NCBI RefSeq assembly: GCF_001425045.1
Contig: NZ_LMDJ01000031.1
Coordinates: forward strand, 341,231-405,230
Reading direction: 5' to 3'
Length of the DNA: 64,000 nucleotides
DNA from: Massilia sp. Root351
GTDB taxonomy: Bacteria > Pseudomonadota > Gammaproteobacteria > Burkholderiales > Burkholderiaceae_D
Shown here: one piece after another, positions 47,384 to 56,186 of the stretch
Layout of the letters: each line of letters starts with the position of its first letter
How positions within the stretch are numbered: the stretch's first letter is position 1
Notes under the pieces: generated by a model
Database searches by the model: none
Seen by the model: the letters and a program-made list of their open reading frames with translations, nothing else
What the model was told of the DNA's origin: nothing
Position numbers and translations under genes: made by a program

Positions 47384-49599
47384 ACACCCGTCTGCAGGCT
47401 GATAACGCCGGCGCCAGCGCACCATCGCGCCGCAACTTCCTCAAATCGGCCGCCGCCCTCGGCGCCGGGCTGGCGGTGGGCTTCGTGGTGCCTGGCGCGG
47501 GCGCCGCGCAGGCTGGCGCCGCCGGGCCGCTGTCGCCGAACGCCTTCGTCCGGGTGTTCCCGGACGACACCATCAAGCTGGTGGTGCACAAGCACGATTC
47601 CGGCACCGGCACCCGCACCGCCCTCGGCCTGGTGCTGGCCGAAGAGCTGGAAGTGGACCTGGATCAGGTGGAAATCATCACGCCCGAGCACCCCTTCTTC
47701 AAGGACTATATGCACCCGCAGTGGCATGTGTTCTCGACCGGCGGCAGCACCAGCGTCATGCTGGAATATGAAACCCTGCGCAAGGCCGGCGCCAGCGCGC
47801 GCATGATGCTGGTGCAGGCTGCGGCGAACCGCTGGCAGGTGCCGCTGGCCGAATGCAGCGCGCAGGGCGGCAAGGTGCTGCATGCGCCCACCCGCCGCCA
47901 GCTCGGCTACGGCGCCCTGGCCGGCGAAGCTGCGCTGCTTGAGCCGCCCAAGGAACCGGTGCTGAAAGCGCCGCAGGATTTCCGCCTGATCGGAAAGCTC
48001 AGCCGCAAGCTCGATGCGCGCGCCAAGGTGACCGGCAAGCAGCGCTACGGCATCGACGTGAAGCTGCCGGGCATGCTGGTGGCGGTCATTCTGCACGCGC
48101 CGGTGATCGGCGGCCGCGTCAAGCGCATCGACGCCAGGAAGGCGCTGGCGATGCCGGGCGTGCGGCAGGTGCTGAAGGTGCCCGCGTCGCCGGCCGCTCT
48201 GCTGGGCGGCAACCAGGAGGGCGTGGCCGTGCTGGCGGACAGCTACTGGGCCGCCAAGCTTGGGCGCGACGCGCTGCAAGTGCAGTGGAACGACGGCGCT
48301 TTCGCGCGCTTCAACAGCAAAGACCTGCCCGCCATCCAGCGCGCCTACCACACCAGGCCGGACGCGCAGCTGGTACGCACCGTCGCGAAGGGCGACGCGG
48401 CGCAGGCGCTGAAGCAGGGCGCAAAGGTCTTGAGCGCCGAATACACCATGCCGTACAAGGTGGCGCAGCCGCTGGAGCCCGAGTGCGTGGTGGTGGAGAT
48501 CAAGGATGGCACAGCCACCTACTGGGGCGGCTTGCAAGTACCCAGCAATGTTCAGGTGGCGGCCAAGGAGGTGGCCGGCATCGCCGAGGACAAGCTGGTG
48601 CTGAAGGAGCTCACCGGCGGCGGCAGCTTCGGTGCGCGCGAGTCGCGCCACTGGCTGCTGGAGGCCACCTGGCTGGCCAAGGTCACCGGCAAGCCGGTCA
48701 AGCTGATGTACAGCCGCGAGGACGCAACGCGCGGGCTGTTCTACCACGCCGCCAGCTACACCAAGGTGTCCGGCGCGCTGGACGCGCAAGGCCGGCTGAC
48801 CGCCTTGCAGCTGCGCGCCGTGTCCCCCGCCTCGCCCGAGGAGTGGGAGCCGGGCTACTACGACCGCAAGGACAAGATGGACTACAGCACCACGGAATCC
48901 ATCAACAAGTGGGACTTCGCCTACCAGCCGGACCACGTGGACGCGGGCTGGGTGCGGCACGAAACCGGCATGCCCACCGGCTGGTACCGCGCCGTGAGCT
49001 TCATCCCCAACGTGTTTGCCACCGAGAGCTTCATGGACGAACTGGCGCACGCAGCTGGCAGGGACAGGCTGGCCTTCCGCAAGGAGTACATGAAGGGGCG
49101 GCCGCGCCACGTGGCGGTGCTGGAGCAGGCGGCAGCCAGGGCCGGGTGGGGCAAGCCGCTGGCGGCCAACCGGGCGCTGGGGCTGTCCACCAACCAGGCC
49201 TATAACAGCTACATCGCCATCGTGGCCGAGGTGGAGAAGGTGGACGGCACGGTGAAGGTGCGCCGCATCACCTGCGTGGCGGACTGCGGCCTGGCGGTGC
49301 ATCCGGGCAGCGTGCAGGAGCAGCTGTACGGGGGCATCATGTGGGGACTGGGCCACGCGCTGTACGACAAGCTCGACATCGTGAAGGGCCGCGTGGTGCA
49401 GGCCAACTTCCACGACTATCCGGTGATGCGCATGTCGGACATGCCGGAGGTGGATATCACCATCGTCCAGGGCGACGTGAACAAGCCCAGCGGGGTGGGA
49501 GAACTGTCCAATCCCGGCGTGGCGCCCGCCATCGCCAATGCGCTGTTCGCGCTCACCGGCAAGCGGCAGCGCAGCACGCCGCTCGACTTCTCGGCATAG
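47380..49599 (+). CDS. iorB: molybdopterin-binding subunit, isoquinoline-1-oxidoreductase type
   Basis: 739 residues. A Tat signal (SRRNFLKSAAALGAGLAVGF) indicates export as a folded cofactor-loaded enzyme. Two aldehyde-oxidase/xanthine-dehydrogenase-type repeats follow; GGGSFGARE binds the cofactor, and the active-site base Glu is in GVGELSNPG (about residue 708). Known relatives hydroxylate carbon next to ring nitrogen (isoquinoline, nicotinate) or oxidise aldehydes. There is no cytochrome c subunit in the operon, so the electron acceptor is unclear. I use the iorAB names for family, not for proven substrate. Confidence 0.9.
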   Translation: MNTRLQADNAGASAPSRRNFLKSAAALGAGLAVGFVVPGAGAAQAGAAGPLSPNAFVRVFPDDTIKLVVHKHDSGTGTRTALGLVLAEELEVDLDQVEIITPEHPFFKDYMHPQWHVFSTGGSTSVMLEYETLRKAGASARMMLVQAAANRWQVPLAECSAQGGKVLHAPTRRQLGYGALAGEAALLEPPKEPVLKAPQDFRLIGKLSRKLDARAKVTGKQRYGIDVKLPGMLVAVILHAPVIGGRVKRIDARKALAMPGVRQVLKVPASPAALLGGNQEGVAVLADSYWAAKLGRDALQVQWNDGAFARFNSKDLPAIQRAYHTRPDAQLVRTVAKGDAAQALKQGAKVLSAEYTMPYKVAQPLEPECVVVEIKDGTATYWGGLQVPSNVQVAAKEVAGIAEDKLVLKELTGGGSFGARESRHWLLEATWLAKVTGKPVKLMYSREDATRGLFYHAASYTKVSGALDAQGRLTALQLRAVSPASPEEWEPGYYDRKDKMDYSTTESINKWDFAYQPDHVDAGWVRHETGMPTGWYRAVSFIPNVFATESFMDELAHAAGRDRLAFRKEYMKGRPRHVAVLEQAAARAGWGKPLAANRALGLSTNQAYNSYIAIVAEVEKVDGTVKVRRITCVADCGLAVHPGSVQEQLYGGIMWGLGHALYDKLDIVKGRVVQANFHDYPVMRMSDMPEVDITIVQGDVNKPSGVGELSNPGVAPAIANALFALTGKRQRSTPLDFSA

Positions 49600-49610
49600 C
49601 GGAGGCGGCC

Positions 49611-50186
49611 ATGAAAAAGCGCCTGGTCATCGCCATCACCGGCGCCAGCGGTGCCATCTACGGGGTGCGCATGCTGGAGGCGCTGGCGCAACTGGACGAA
49701 TGGGAGAGCCACCTGGTGCTGTCCGCGTCCGGTGCGCTCACCGCCATGCACGAGCTGGACATGGGCAAGGCCCGCATCGAGGCGCTGGCGGACGTGGTGC
49801 ACAGCGTGAAGGACATCGGCGCCAGCATCGCCAGCGGCTCCTTCCTGTGCGAGGGCATGGTGATCGCGCCGTGCTCCATGCGCACCCTGGCTGCGGTGGC
49901 CCACGGCCTGGCGGACAACCTGGTGACGCGGGCGGCGGACGTGATGCTCAAGGAGCGCCGCAGGCTGGTGCTGCTGGCGCGCGAGACGCCGCTCAACCTG
50001 GCGCACCTGCGCAACATGACGGCGGTAACGGAACTGGGCGGCATCATCTGCCCCCCGGTGCCCGCGTTCTACAACCGCCCGGTATCGATAGAAGACATTG
50101 TGGCCCACACCGTGGGCCGCACGCTGGATCTGTTTGGCGTACCGCACGAAGGGATGGTGCAGCGCTGGCAGGGTATCACTGCATAA
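49611..50186 (+). CDS. ubiX: flavin prenyltransferase (UbiX/Pad1)
   Basis: 191 residues. Makes prenylated FMN, the cofactor of UbiD decarboxylases. Motifs: AITGASGAIYGVRML (flavin phosphate loop), APCSMRTLAAVAHG, RAADVMLKERRRLVLLARETPL and a late PPVPAFYNRP. GGAGG precedes the ATG, 11 bases after the Mo-hydroxylase gene. Its partner UbiD is encoded at 59802 in the same region, so this copy is probably dedicated to it rather than to ubiquinone synthesis. Confidence 0.93.
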   Translation: MKKRLVIAITGASGAIYGVRMLEALAQLDEWESHLVLSASGALTAMHELDMGKARIEALADVVHSVKDIGASIASGSFLCEGMVIAPCSMRTLAAVAHGLADNLVTRAADVMLKERRRLVLLARETPLNLAHLRNMTAVTELGGIICPPVPAFYNRPVSIEDIVAHTVGRTLDLFGVPHEGMVQRWQGITA

Positions 50187-50201
50187 CAACTCGGAGACAA
50201 T

Positions 50202-51374
50202 ATGAATCACAATAATATGATGCATAGCACCGGCGCGGCAGGCTTGATCCCGGTGACGATACTGACGGGCTTTCTCGGCTCGGGCAAGACCACGCTGCTG
50301 AACTACATCCTGACGGAGAAGCACGGCATGCGCATTGCCGTCATCGAGAACGAGTTCGGCGAGGTGGACGTGGATTCGGACCTGGTGCTGGCCTCGGACG
50401 AGGAAATCTTCCAGATGACGAACGGCTGCATCTGCTGCGTGGTGGACGTGCGCAAGGACCTGGTGCGCATCCTGCAGGCGCTGCTGGCCAGGCCGGAGCA
50501 GTTTGACCACATCATCGTGGAAACCAGCGGACTGGCCGATCCCACGCCGGTGGCGGCCACCTTCTTCATGGACAACGACGTGGCGCACCGGCTGCGGCTG
50601 GACGGCGTTGTCACGCTGGTGGACGCGCTGCACATCGAGCGGCACCTGGACGACCCCGAGCTGGAAGGCGTCGACAACCAGGCGGTGGACCAGATTGTGG
50701 CGGCCGACCGCATCATCATCAACAAGACCGACCTGGTGGACGCGGACGTTTTGCCTGCGCTGGAGCTGCGCATGCGCCGCATCAACCAGGGCGCGCAGGT
50801 GCTGCGCTCCAGCCACGCGCAGGTGGATCTGAACTTGATACTTGGCATCGGCGGTTTTGATTCGGGCGCCGCGCTGATTGATCCGCATTTCCTGGACGAG
50901 CACCATGGCCATGGCAAAGACGGCCACGAATGCAGCGAGCGTTGCGGGCATACCGCCACCGCTGCCGCCGCACCGGAAGGGGTGTGCGGCTTGCCCGGCA
51001 ACGGCGGCGATGGACGCGGCCACGCGCACGACCCCGCGGTGGAATCGGTCTCGCTGACCTTCTCCGCCCCGTTCGACCGCCGCCAGCTGGACGCCTGGCT
51101 GGCGCAGCTGCTGGCCGCGCAGGGCGACGACCTGTTCCGCCTGAAAGGCATCCTGGCCATTGCCGGCGACAGCCGCCGCTACGTGCTGCAAGCCGTGCAC
51201 CGCGTGCTCGATTTGCGCCCCGCCGACGCATGGCCCTACGGCGAGCCTCACCTGAGCAAATTCGTCTTCATCGGCCGCAATCTGGAGCGCGACACGCTGA
51301 AATCGGGTCTGGACTGGTGCCTGGCGCTGCCTCAGCTGCAGACTCCGCCGCAGCCGCAGCTGCAGGAGGCCTGA
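50202..51374 (+). CDS. CobW-family GTPase (metallochaperone)
   Basis: 390 residues, G3E GTPase. Walker A is GFLGSGKTTLLN; the metal site GCICC lies in TNGCICCVVDVRKD; NKTD gives guanine specificity; the C-terminal CobW_C domain follows. Between them (about residues 228-275) is a His/Cys-rich insertion (EHHGHGKDGHECSERCGH) likely to bind zinc or another metal. Such proteins load metals into client enzymes. Possible clients are the cluster 3 amidohydrolases; this is inference. It lies between UbiX and the ABC genes with 15-base and 1-base gaps. Confidence 0.9.
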   Translation: MNHNNMMHSTGAAGLIPVTILTGFLGSGKTTLLNYILTEKHGMRIAVIENEFGEVDVDSDLVLASDEEIFQMTNGCICCVVDVRKDLVRILQALLARPEQFDHIIVETSGLADPTPVAATFFMDNDVAHRLRLDGVVTLVDALHIERHLDDPELEGVDNQAVDQIVAADRIIINKTDLVDADVLPALELRMRRINQGAQVLRSSHAQVDLNLILGIGGFDSGAALIDPHFLDEHHGHGKDGHECSERCGHTATAAAAPEGVCGLPGNGGDGRGHAHDPAVESVSLTFSAPFDRRQLDAWLAQLLAAQGDDLFRLKGILAIAGDSRRYVLQAVHRVLDLRPADAWPYGEPHLSKFVFIGRNLERDTLKSGLDWCLALPQLQTPPQPQLQEA

Positions 51375-51375
51375 G

Positions 51376-53076
51376 ATGAGCACCATCAATAATACGCCCC
51401 GGCTTGCGCTGCGCAGCATCAGCAAGGTCTATCCGTCGGTGGTCGCCAACGACGGCGTGGACTTGCGCGTCATGCCGGGCGAAATCCACGCGGTGCTGGG
51501 CGAAAACGGCGCCGGAAAATCCACGCTGATGAAGATCATCTACGGCGTCACCCAGCCGACGTCGGGCGAAATGCACTGGGAAGGCGAGGCGGTGCGCGTG
51601 GCCAGCCCTGCGCATGCGCGCAGCCTGGGCATCGGCATGGTGTTCCAGCACTTCTCCCTGTTCGAAACGCTGACGGTGGTGGAGAACGTGGCGCTGTCCT
51701 TGCCCGGCAAGCCGGACCTGGGCGACCTGGCGAGCCGCATCCGCGCGGTTTCGCAGCGCTACGGCCTGCCGGTCGATCCCTGCCGCCTGGCGCACGGCCT
51801 GTCGGTCGGCGAGCGGCAACGGGTGGAGATCATCCGCTGCCTGCTGCAGAATCCCAAGCTGCTCATCATGGACGAGCCGACCTCGGTGCTCACGCCGCAG
51901 GCGGTGCGCACGCTGTTCAACACCTTGCGCCAGCTGGCGGCCGAAGGCTGCAGCATCCTGTACATCAGCCACAAGCTCGATGAGATCAAGGAGCTGTGCC
52001 ACCGCGCCACGGTGCTCAGGGCGGGCAAGGTCAGCGGCGGCTGCGTGCCGGCGCAGGAATCGCTGGCGTCGCTGGCGCGCCTGATGATAGGCAAGGAGCT
52101 GCCAAAATGCGCGCGCGGCGCCGCCGCAGAGGACGGCGAGGTGCGCCTGAGCGTACAGGCGCTGTCGCAGGAGTCGCTCGATCCCTTCGGCGTGGAGCTG
52201 AAGAATATCGGACTGGAGGTCAGGGCGGGTGAAATCGTCGGCATCGCGGGCGTGTCCGGCAACGGCCAGCAGGAGCTGCTGTACGCGCTGTCGGGCGAGG
52301 CGCCGCTGAAGGACGCGCAGGCGATCCGCATCTGCGGCGTCGCGGCCGGGCGCATGCCGCCGGGACGCCGCCGTGCGCTCGGCCTGTGCTTCGTGCCGGA
52401 AGAGCGGCTGGGGCGGGGCGCCGTGCCGCGCATGTCGCTGGCCCGCAACGGCCTGCTCACCGCGTATGGCAGCGGCCTGCTGAAGTACGGGCTGATACGT
52501 TTTGACGCCATGCGCCAGCTGGCGCAAAACTGCATCGAGAAATACAACGTGAAATGCGGCGGGCCGGACGCCCAGGCGCGCTCGCTGTCCGGCGGCAACC
52601 TGCAGAAGTTCATCGTGGGCCGCGAGATCATGCAGTGTCCCAAGCTGCTGATCGTGGCGCAGCCCACCTGGGGCGTCGATGTTGGCGCGGCAGCCTTCAT
52701 TCGCCAGGCACTGCTCGACCTGCGCAGCGCGGGGACGGCGGTGCTGGTGATTTCGGAGGAGCTGGACGAGCTGTTCGAGATTGCCGACCGCATCGCCGTC
52801 ATCGCGGGCGGGCGCCTGTCGTCCGCCACGCCGGTGCAGCAGACCAGCGTGGAGGAGGTCGGCATGCGCATGAGCGGCGTGTGGGCCGAAGGCGCCGCCG
52901 CCGTTGCGGACCCCGGTGCCGCCGTCCATGCCGGTGCGGTCCCGGCCGGAGCGCTGCCCGGCGAGCCGATGGCCGGCGAGCTGTCGCCCTGGGCGCAGAA
53001 GACGCACGGGATGCACGGGCCGCACGGGGCACATTCGGCGCGGCCGGCCGGAAAGGAGCGCATCCATGCTGCTTAA
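51376..53076 (+). CDS. BMP-type ABC transporter ATPase (two ABC domains)
   Basis: 566 residues, the nucleoside/purine-type importer ATPase (NupA/YufO-like). Domain 1: Walker A GENGAGKST, signature LSVGERQR, Walker B LLIMDEPTSVL. Domain 2 has a degenerate Walker A (GVSGNGQQE), signature LSGGNLQK and LLIVAQPTWGVDVG, which is usual for this family. An unusual ~50-residue tail rich in Ala/Pro ends with a His-rich run (THGMHGPHGAHSA). It overlaps the permease start by 11 bases. Confidence 0.93.
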   Translation: MSTINNTPRLALRSISKVYPSVVANDGVDLRVMPGEIHAVLGENGAGKSTLMKIIYGVTQPTSGEMHWEGEAVRVASPAHARSLGIGMVFQHFSLFETLTVVENVALSLPGKPDLGDLASRIRAVSQRYGLPVDPCRLAHGLSVGERQRVEIIRCLLQNPKLLIMDEPTSVLTPQAVRTLFNTLRQLAAEGCSILYISHKLDEIKELCHRATVLRAGKVSGGCVPAQESLASLARLMIGKELPKCARGAAAEDGEVRLSVQALSQESLDPFGVELKNIGLEVRAGEIVGIAGVSGNGQQELLYALSGEAPLKDAQAIRICGVAAGRMPPGRRRALGLCFVPEERLGRGAVPRMSLARNGLLTAYGSGLLKYGLIRFDAMRQLAQNCIEKYNVKCGGPDAQARSLSGGNLQKFIVGREIMQCPKLLIVAQPTWGVDVGAAAFIRQALLDLRSAGTAVLVISEELDELFEIADRIAVIAGGRLSSATPVQQTSVEEVGMRMSGVWAEGAAAVADPGAAVHAGAVPAGALPGEPMAGELSPWAQKTHGMHGPHGAHSARPAGKERIHAA

Positions 53077-54157
53077 ACTCGAAGCGCGGCCGGCCGCGTC
53101 GGCCCGCATGCGCTACTGCTCGCCGCTGGCTGCGGTGGCGCTGACACTGCTGGCCAGCCTGTTCCTGTTCGCCGCCCTGGGCAAAGACCCGTTCACCGGC
53201 TTCAAGGTGTTCTTCCTCAATCCGCTGCGCGACACCTATGCGCTGACCGAATTGCTGCTCAAGGCCACCCCGCTGATGCTGATCGGGATCGGCCTGGCCG
53301 TTGGCTACCGCGCCAATGTGTGGAACATCGGCGCCGAGGGCCAGTTCATCATGGGCGCCATCGCCGCCACCGGCGTCGCTTTGCAAGCCGGCGAAGGCGG
53401 CCCCCGGACCTGGATCCTGATGCTGGCGGCCGGCGCGCTGGGCGGCGCCCTGTGGGCTGCGGTACCGGCACTGCTGCGCACGCGCTGGCGCGCCAACGAG
53501 ATCCTGGTCACGCTGATGATGGTCTACATCGCGCAGTTCGCAGCGTCGTGGCTGGTGCACGGCCCGTGGAAAAATCCGGAGGGCTTCAACTTCCCGCAGA
53601 CCCGCATGTTCGCCGACGGTGCGCTGCTGCCCATCCTGGTCGAGGGCACGCGCCTGAACGCCGCCTTCCTGGTGGCGCTCAGCGCGCTGGCGGTGGGTTA
53701 CGTGTTCCTGGAGCGCAGTTTCTACGGCTACCAGATGCAGGTGGCCGGCGAGGCCGACGCGGCGGCGCGCTACGCCGGCTATTCGGCCAGCCGCGCCATC
53801 TGGATCGGCATGCTGGCCGGCGGCGGCATGGCGGGACTGGCAGGAGTGGCGGAAGTGGCGGGGCCCATGGGCCAGCTCACCGAGTCCATCTCCAGCGGCT
53901 ACGGCTTCGCCGCCATCATTGTCGCCTTCGTGGGACGGCTGCACCCGGTGGGCATCTGCCTTGCCAGCCTGCTGATGGCGCTGCTGTTCCTGGGCGGTGA
54001 ACAGGCGCAGCAGTTCATCAACCTGCCGTCTTCCATCTCCAAGGTGTTCCAGGGGATGCTGCTGTTCTTCCTTCTCGGAGCGGACCTGTTCATCGGCTAC
54101 CGCCTCCGTATCGACCGCAATGCCAGCCTGGGGAAACTGCTATGGAAACCAATCTGA
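53066..54157 (+). CDS. BMP-type ABC transporter permease 1
   Basis: 363 residues, about eight to ten membrane helices. YRANVWNIGAEGQFIMGAI and RWRANEILVTLMMVYIAQ are the signatures of the BPD_transp_2 permeases that pair with BMP lipoproteins (NupB/YufP). GAAAGGAG precedes the ATG. Its 3' end overlaps the second permease by 16 bases. Confidence 0.93.
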   Translation: MLLKLEARPAASARMRYCSPLAAVALTLLASLFLFAALGKDPFTGFKVFFLNPLRDTYALTELLLKATPLMLIGIGLAVGYRANVWNIGAEGQFIMGAIAATGVALQAGEGGPRTWILMLAAGALGGALWAAVPALLRTRWRANEILVTLMMVYIAQFAASWLVHGPWKNPEGFNFPQTRMFADGALLPILVEGTRLNAAFLVALSALAVGYVFLERSFYGYQMQVAGEADAAARYAGYSASRAIWIGMLAGGGMAGLAGVAEVAGPMGQLTESISSGYGFAAIIVAFVGRLHPVGICLASLLMALLFLGGEQAQQFINLPSSISKVFQGMLLFFLLGADLFIGYRLRIDRNASLGKLLWKPI

Positions 54158-55074
54158 TCGCCTCCATGCTGGCTGCCACCATCATCTCCGGAACGCCGCT
54201 GATCCTGGTCGCCATGGGCGAGCTGGTGACGGAGAAGGCCGGGGTGCTCAACCTGGGCGCCGAAGGCATGATGTCGATCGGCGCGGTGACTGCCTTCGCG
54301 GTTGCCTTCTCCGGCGGCGGCGCGGTGCTGGCCGTGGCGGCCGGCATGGCTGCCGCGTGCGCCATGTCGCTGGTGTTCGGCTTCCTCACGCTGACGATGA
54401 TGGCCAACCAGGTGGCATCCGGCCTTGCGCTGGCGCTGTTCGGCGTCGGCCTGGCGGCGTTCATCGGCAAGCCGTTCGAATCGACTCCGTTGCCGATGAT
54501 CGCGCCATTGCCCATCCCCCTGCTGGCGGACATCCCGCTGATCGGGCCGGCGCTGTTCAACCAGCAGTTCATGGTCTATCTGTCCTGGGCGGTGGTGGCG
54601 GCGGTGCTGTACTTCCTGTACCGCAGCCGCTGGGGCCTGGTGCTGCGCGCGGTGGGCGAGTCGCCGTCGTCCGCGCACGCCGTGGGCTACCGTGTGATCG
54701 CGCTGCGCTATGCCGCAGTGGCCTTCGGCGGCGCCATGGCGGGCATGGGCGGCGCCTTCATGTCGGTGTTCTACACACCGCTGTGGGCCGAAGGCATGGT
54801 GGCGGGGCGCGGCTGGATCGCCCTGGCGCTGGTGGTGTTTGCCACGTGGCGGCCGCTGCGCGTGGTGCTCGGCGCCTACCTGTTCGGCGGCGTGATGATC
54901 TCGCAGCTGTTCGTGCAAGGCTCGGGCTTGCGGCTGGACGTGCCGCCGCAGCTCATGTCTTCGCTGCCTTATCTGGCAACCATCGCTGTACTGGTTCTGA
55001 TTTCACGCAACGCCCACACCATCAGGCTGCATTCGCCCGCCTCGCTGGGGCAGCCATTCCGGCCGGACGCCTGA
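54142..55074 (+). CDS. BMP-type ABC transporter permease 2
   Basis: 310 residues, about eight helices. Family marks: LVTEKAGVLNLGAEGMMSIGAV near the start, LRAVGESPSSAHAVGY in the cytoplasmic loop, and GRGWIALALVVFATWRPL. Partner of permease 1 (NupC/YufQ-like). These importers carry nucleosides, purines and related heterocycles, which bears on the cluster 3 substrate. Confidence 0.93.
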   Translation: METNLIASMLAATIISGTPLILVAMGELVTEKAGVLNLGAEGMMSIGAVTAFAVAFSGGGAVLAVAAGMAAACAMSLVFGFLTLTMMANQVASGLALALFGVGLAAFIGKPFESTPLPMIAPLPIPLLADIPLIGPALFNQQFMVYLSWAVVAAVLYFLYRSRWGLVLRAVGESPSSAHAVGYRVIALRYAAVAFGGAMAGMGGAFMSVFYTPLWAEGMVAGRGWIALALVVFATWRPLRVVLGAYLFGGVMISQLFVQGSGLRLDVPPQLMSSLPYLATIAVLVLISRNAHTIRLHSPASLGQPFRPDA

Positions 55075-55098
55075 ACACTACAATAAAGGAGACCCATC

Positions 55099-56178
55099 AT
55101 GCCGTACAAATTCACCCGGGCCAAAGCCGCAGCGCCCATGCTGCTGGCAAGCCTGGCAATGTCCGCGCAGGCGGCAGAGCCCATGAAGACCTGCTTCCTG
55201 TATTCGAACCCCATCGGCGAGAGCGGCTGGACCTACCAGCACGAACTGGCGCGCCGCGCGCTGGCCGCCAGCATGGCCGACAAGATCACCACCAAGTACG
55301 TGGAAAATGTGGCGGAAGGCCCGGACGCCGAACGCGTGATCCGCAACTTCGTGCAGGAAGGCTGCAAGCTGATCTTCACCCCGTCGTTCGGCTTCATGGA
55401 GCCTACCATCAAGGTCGCCAGGCAGGCGCCCAAGGTGATCTTCATGAACGGAACCGGCTACAAGACGGCGCCCAACGTCGGCGCCTACAACGCCCGCTAT
55501 TACGAGGGCCGCTACCTGGAAGGCGTGCTGGCCGGGCATGTGAGCAAGAAGGGACTGGCCGGCTATGTCAGCGCCTTCCCCATTCCGGAAGTGCTGCAAG
55601 GGCTGAACGCGTTCACGCTGGGCATGCGCAGCGTGAACCCCAATGCGCAGGTCAAGCTGATCTGGGTGAACGCCTGGTACGACCCGGGCAAGGAGCGCGA
55701 AGCGGCCAACACGCTGGCCACGCTGGGCGTGGACCTGCTGACCTACGACACGTCCTCGGTGGCGGTGGTGACGGCCGGCGAGGAGAAGGGCATTCCGACG
55801 GTGGGCTATTACTCGGACATGTCGCGCTTCGGCCCCAAGACCAACCTGACCTCCGTGGTGCAGACCTGGACCGGCTATTACACCAGGGTGATCGAGGACG
55901 TGCTGGCCGGACGCTGGAAACCGGCCCAGACGGTAGGCGGCCTGCGCGAAGGCATGATCAAGATGGCGCCGCTGAACGCTTCCGTGCCTGCCGAGGTGCG
56001 CGATAAGTTCGCCGCAGTGGAGAAGGATATAGCGGAAGGCCGGCTGCATCCCTTCGCAGGGCCGATCTTCGACCAGGCTGGCAAGCAGCGCGTGGCGGCG
56101 GGCCAGGTGCTGGGCGCCGCAGAGCTGGACAAGATGAATTTCCTCGTCAACGGCGTCGACGGTACACCACCGAAATAG
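55099..56178 (+). CDS. BMP-family ABC transporter substrate-binding protein
   Basis: 359 residues. The signal peptide ends about residue 22 (MSAQA-AEP), without a lipobox cysteine, so it is a soluble periplasmic receptor. The mature part begins TCFLYSNPIGESGWTYQHE and includes NGTGYKTAPNVGAYNARYYEGRYLEGVLAG, typical of BMP/Med receptors that bind nucleobases and nucleosides. AAAGGAG precedes the ATG, 24 bases after permease 2. Confidence 0.92.
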   Translation: MPYKFTRAKAAAPMLLASLAMSAQAAEPMKTCFLYSNPIGESGWTYQHELARRALAASMADKITTKYVENVAEGPDAERVIRNFVQEGCKLIFTPSFGFMEPTIKVARQAPKVIFMNGTGYKTAPNVGAYNARYYEGRYLEGVLAGHVSKKGLAGYVSAFPIPEVLQGLNAFTLGMRSVNPNAQVKLIWVNAWYDPGKEREAANTLATLGVDLLTYDTSSVAVVTAGEEKGIPTVGYYSDMSRFGPKTNLTSVVQTWTGYYTRVIEDVLAGRWKPAQTVGGLREGMIKMAPLNASVPAEVRDKFAAVEKDIAEGRLHPFAGPIFDQAGKQRVAAGQVLGAAELDKMNFLVNGVDGTPPK

Positions 56179-56186
56179 GAGAGCAC

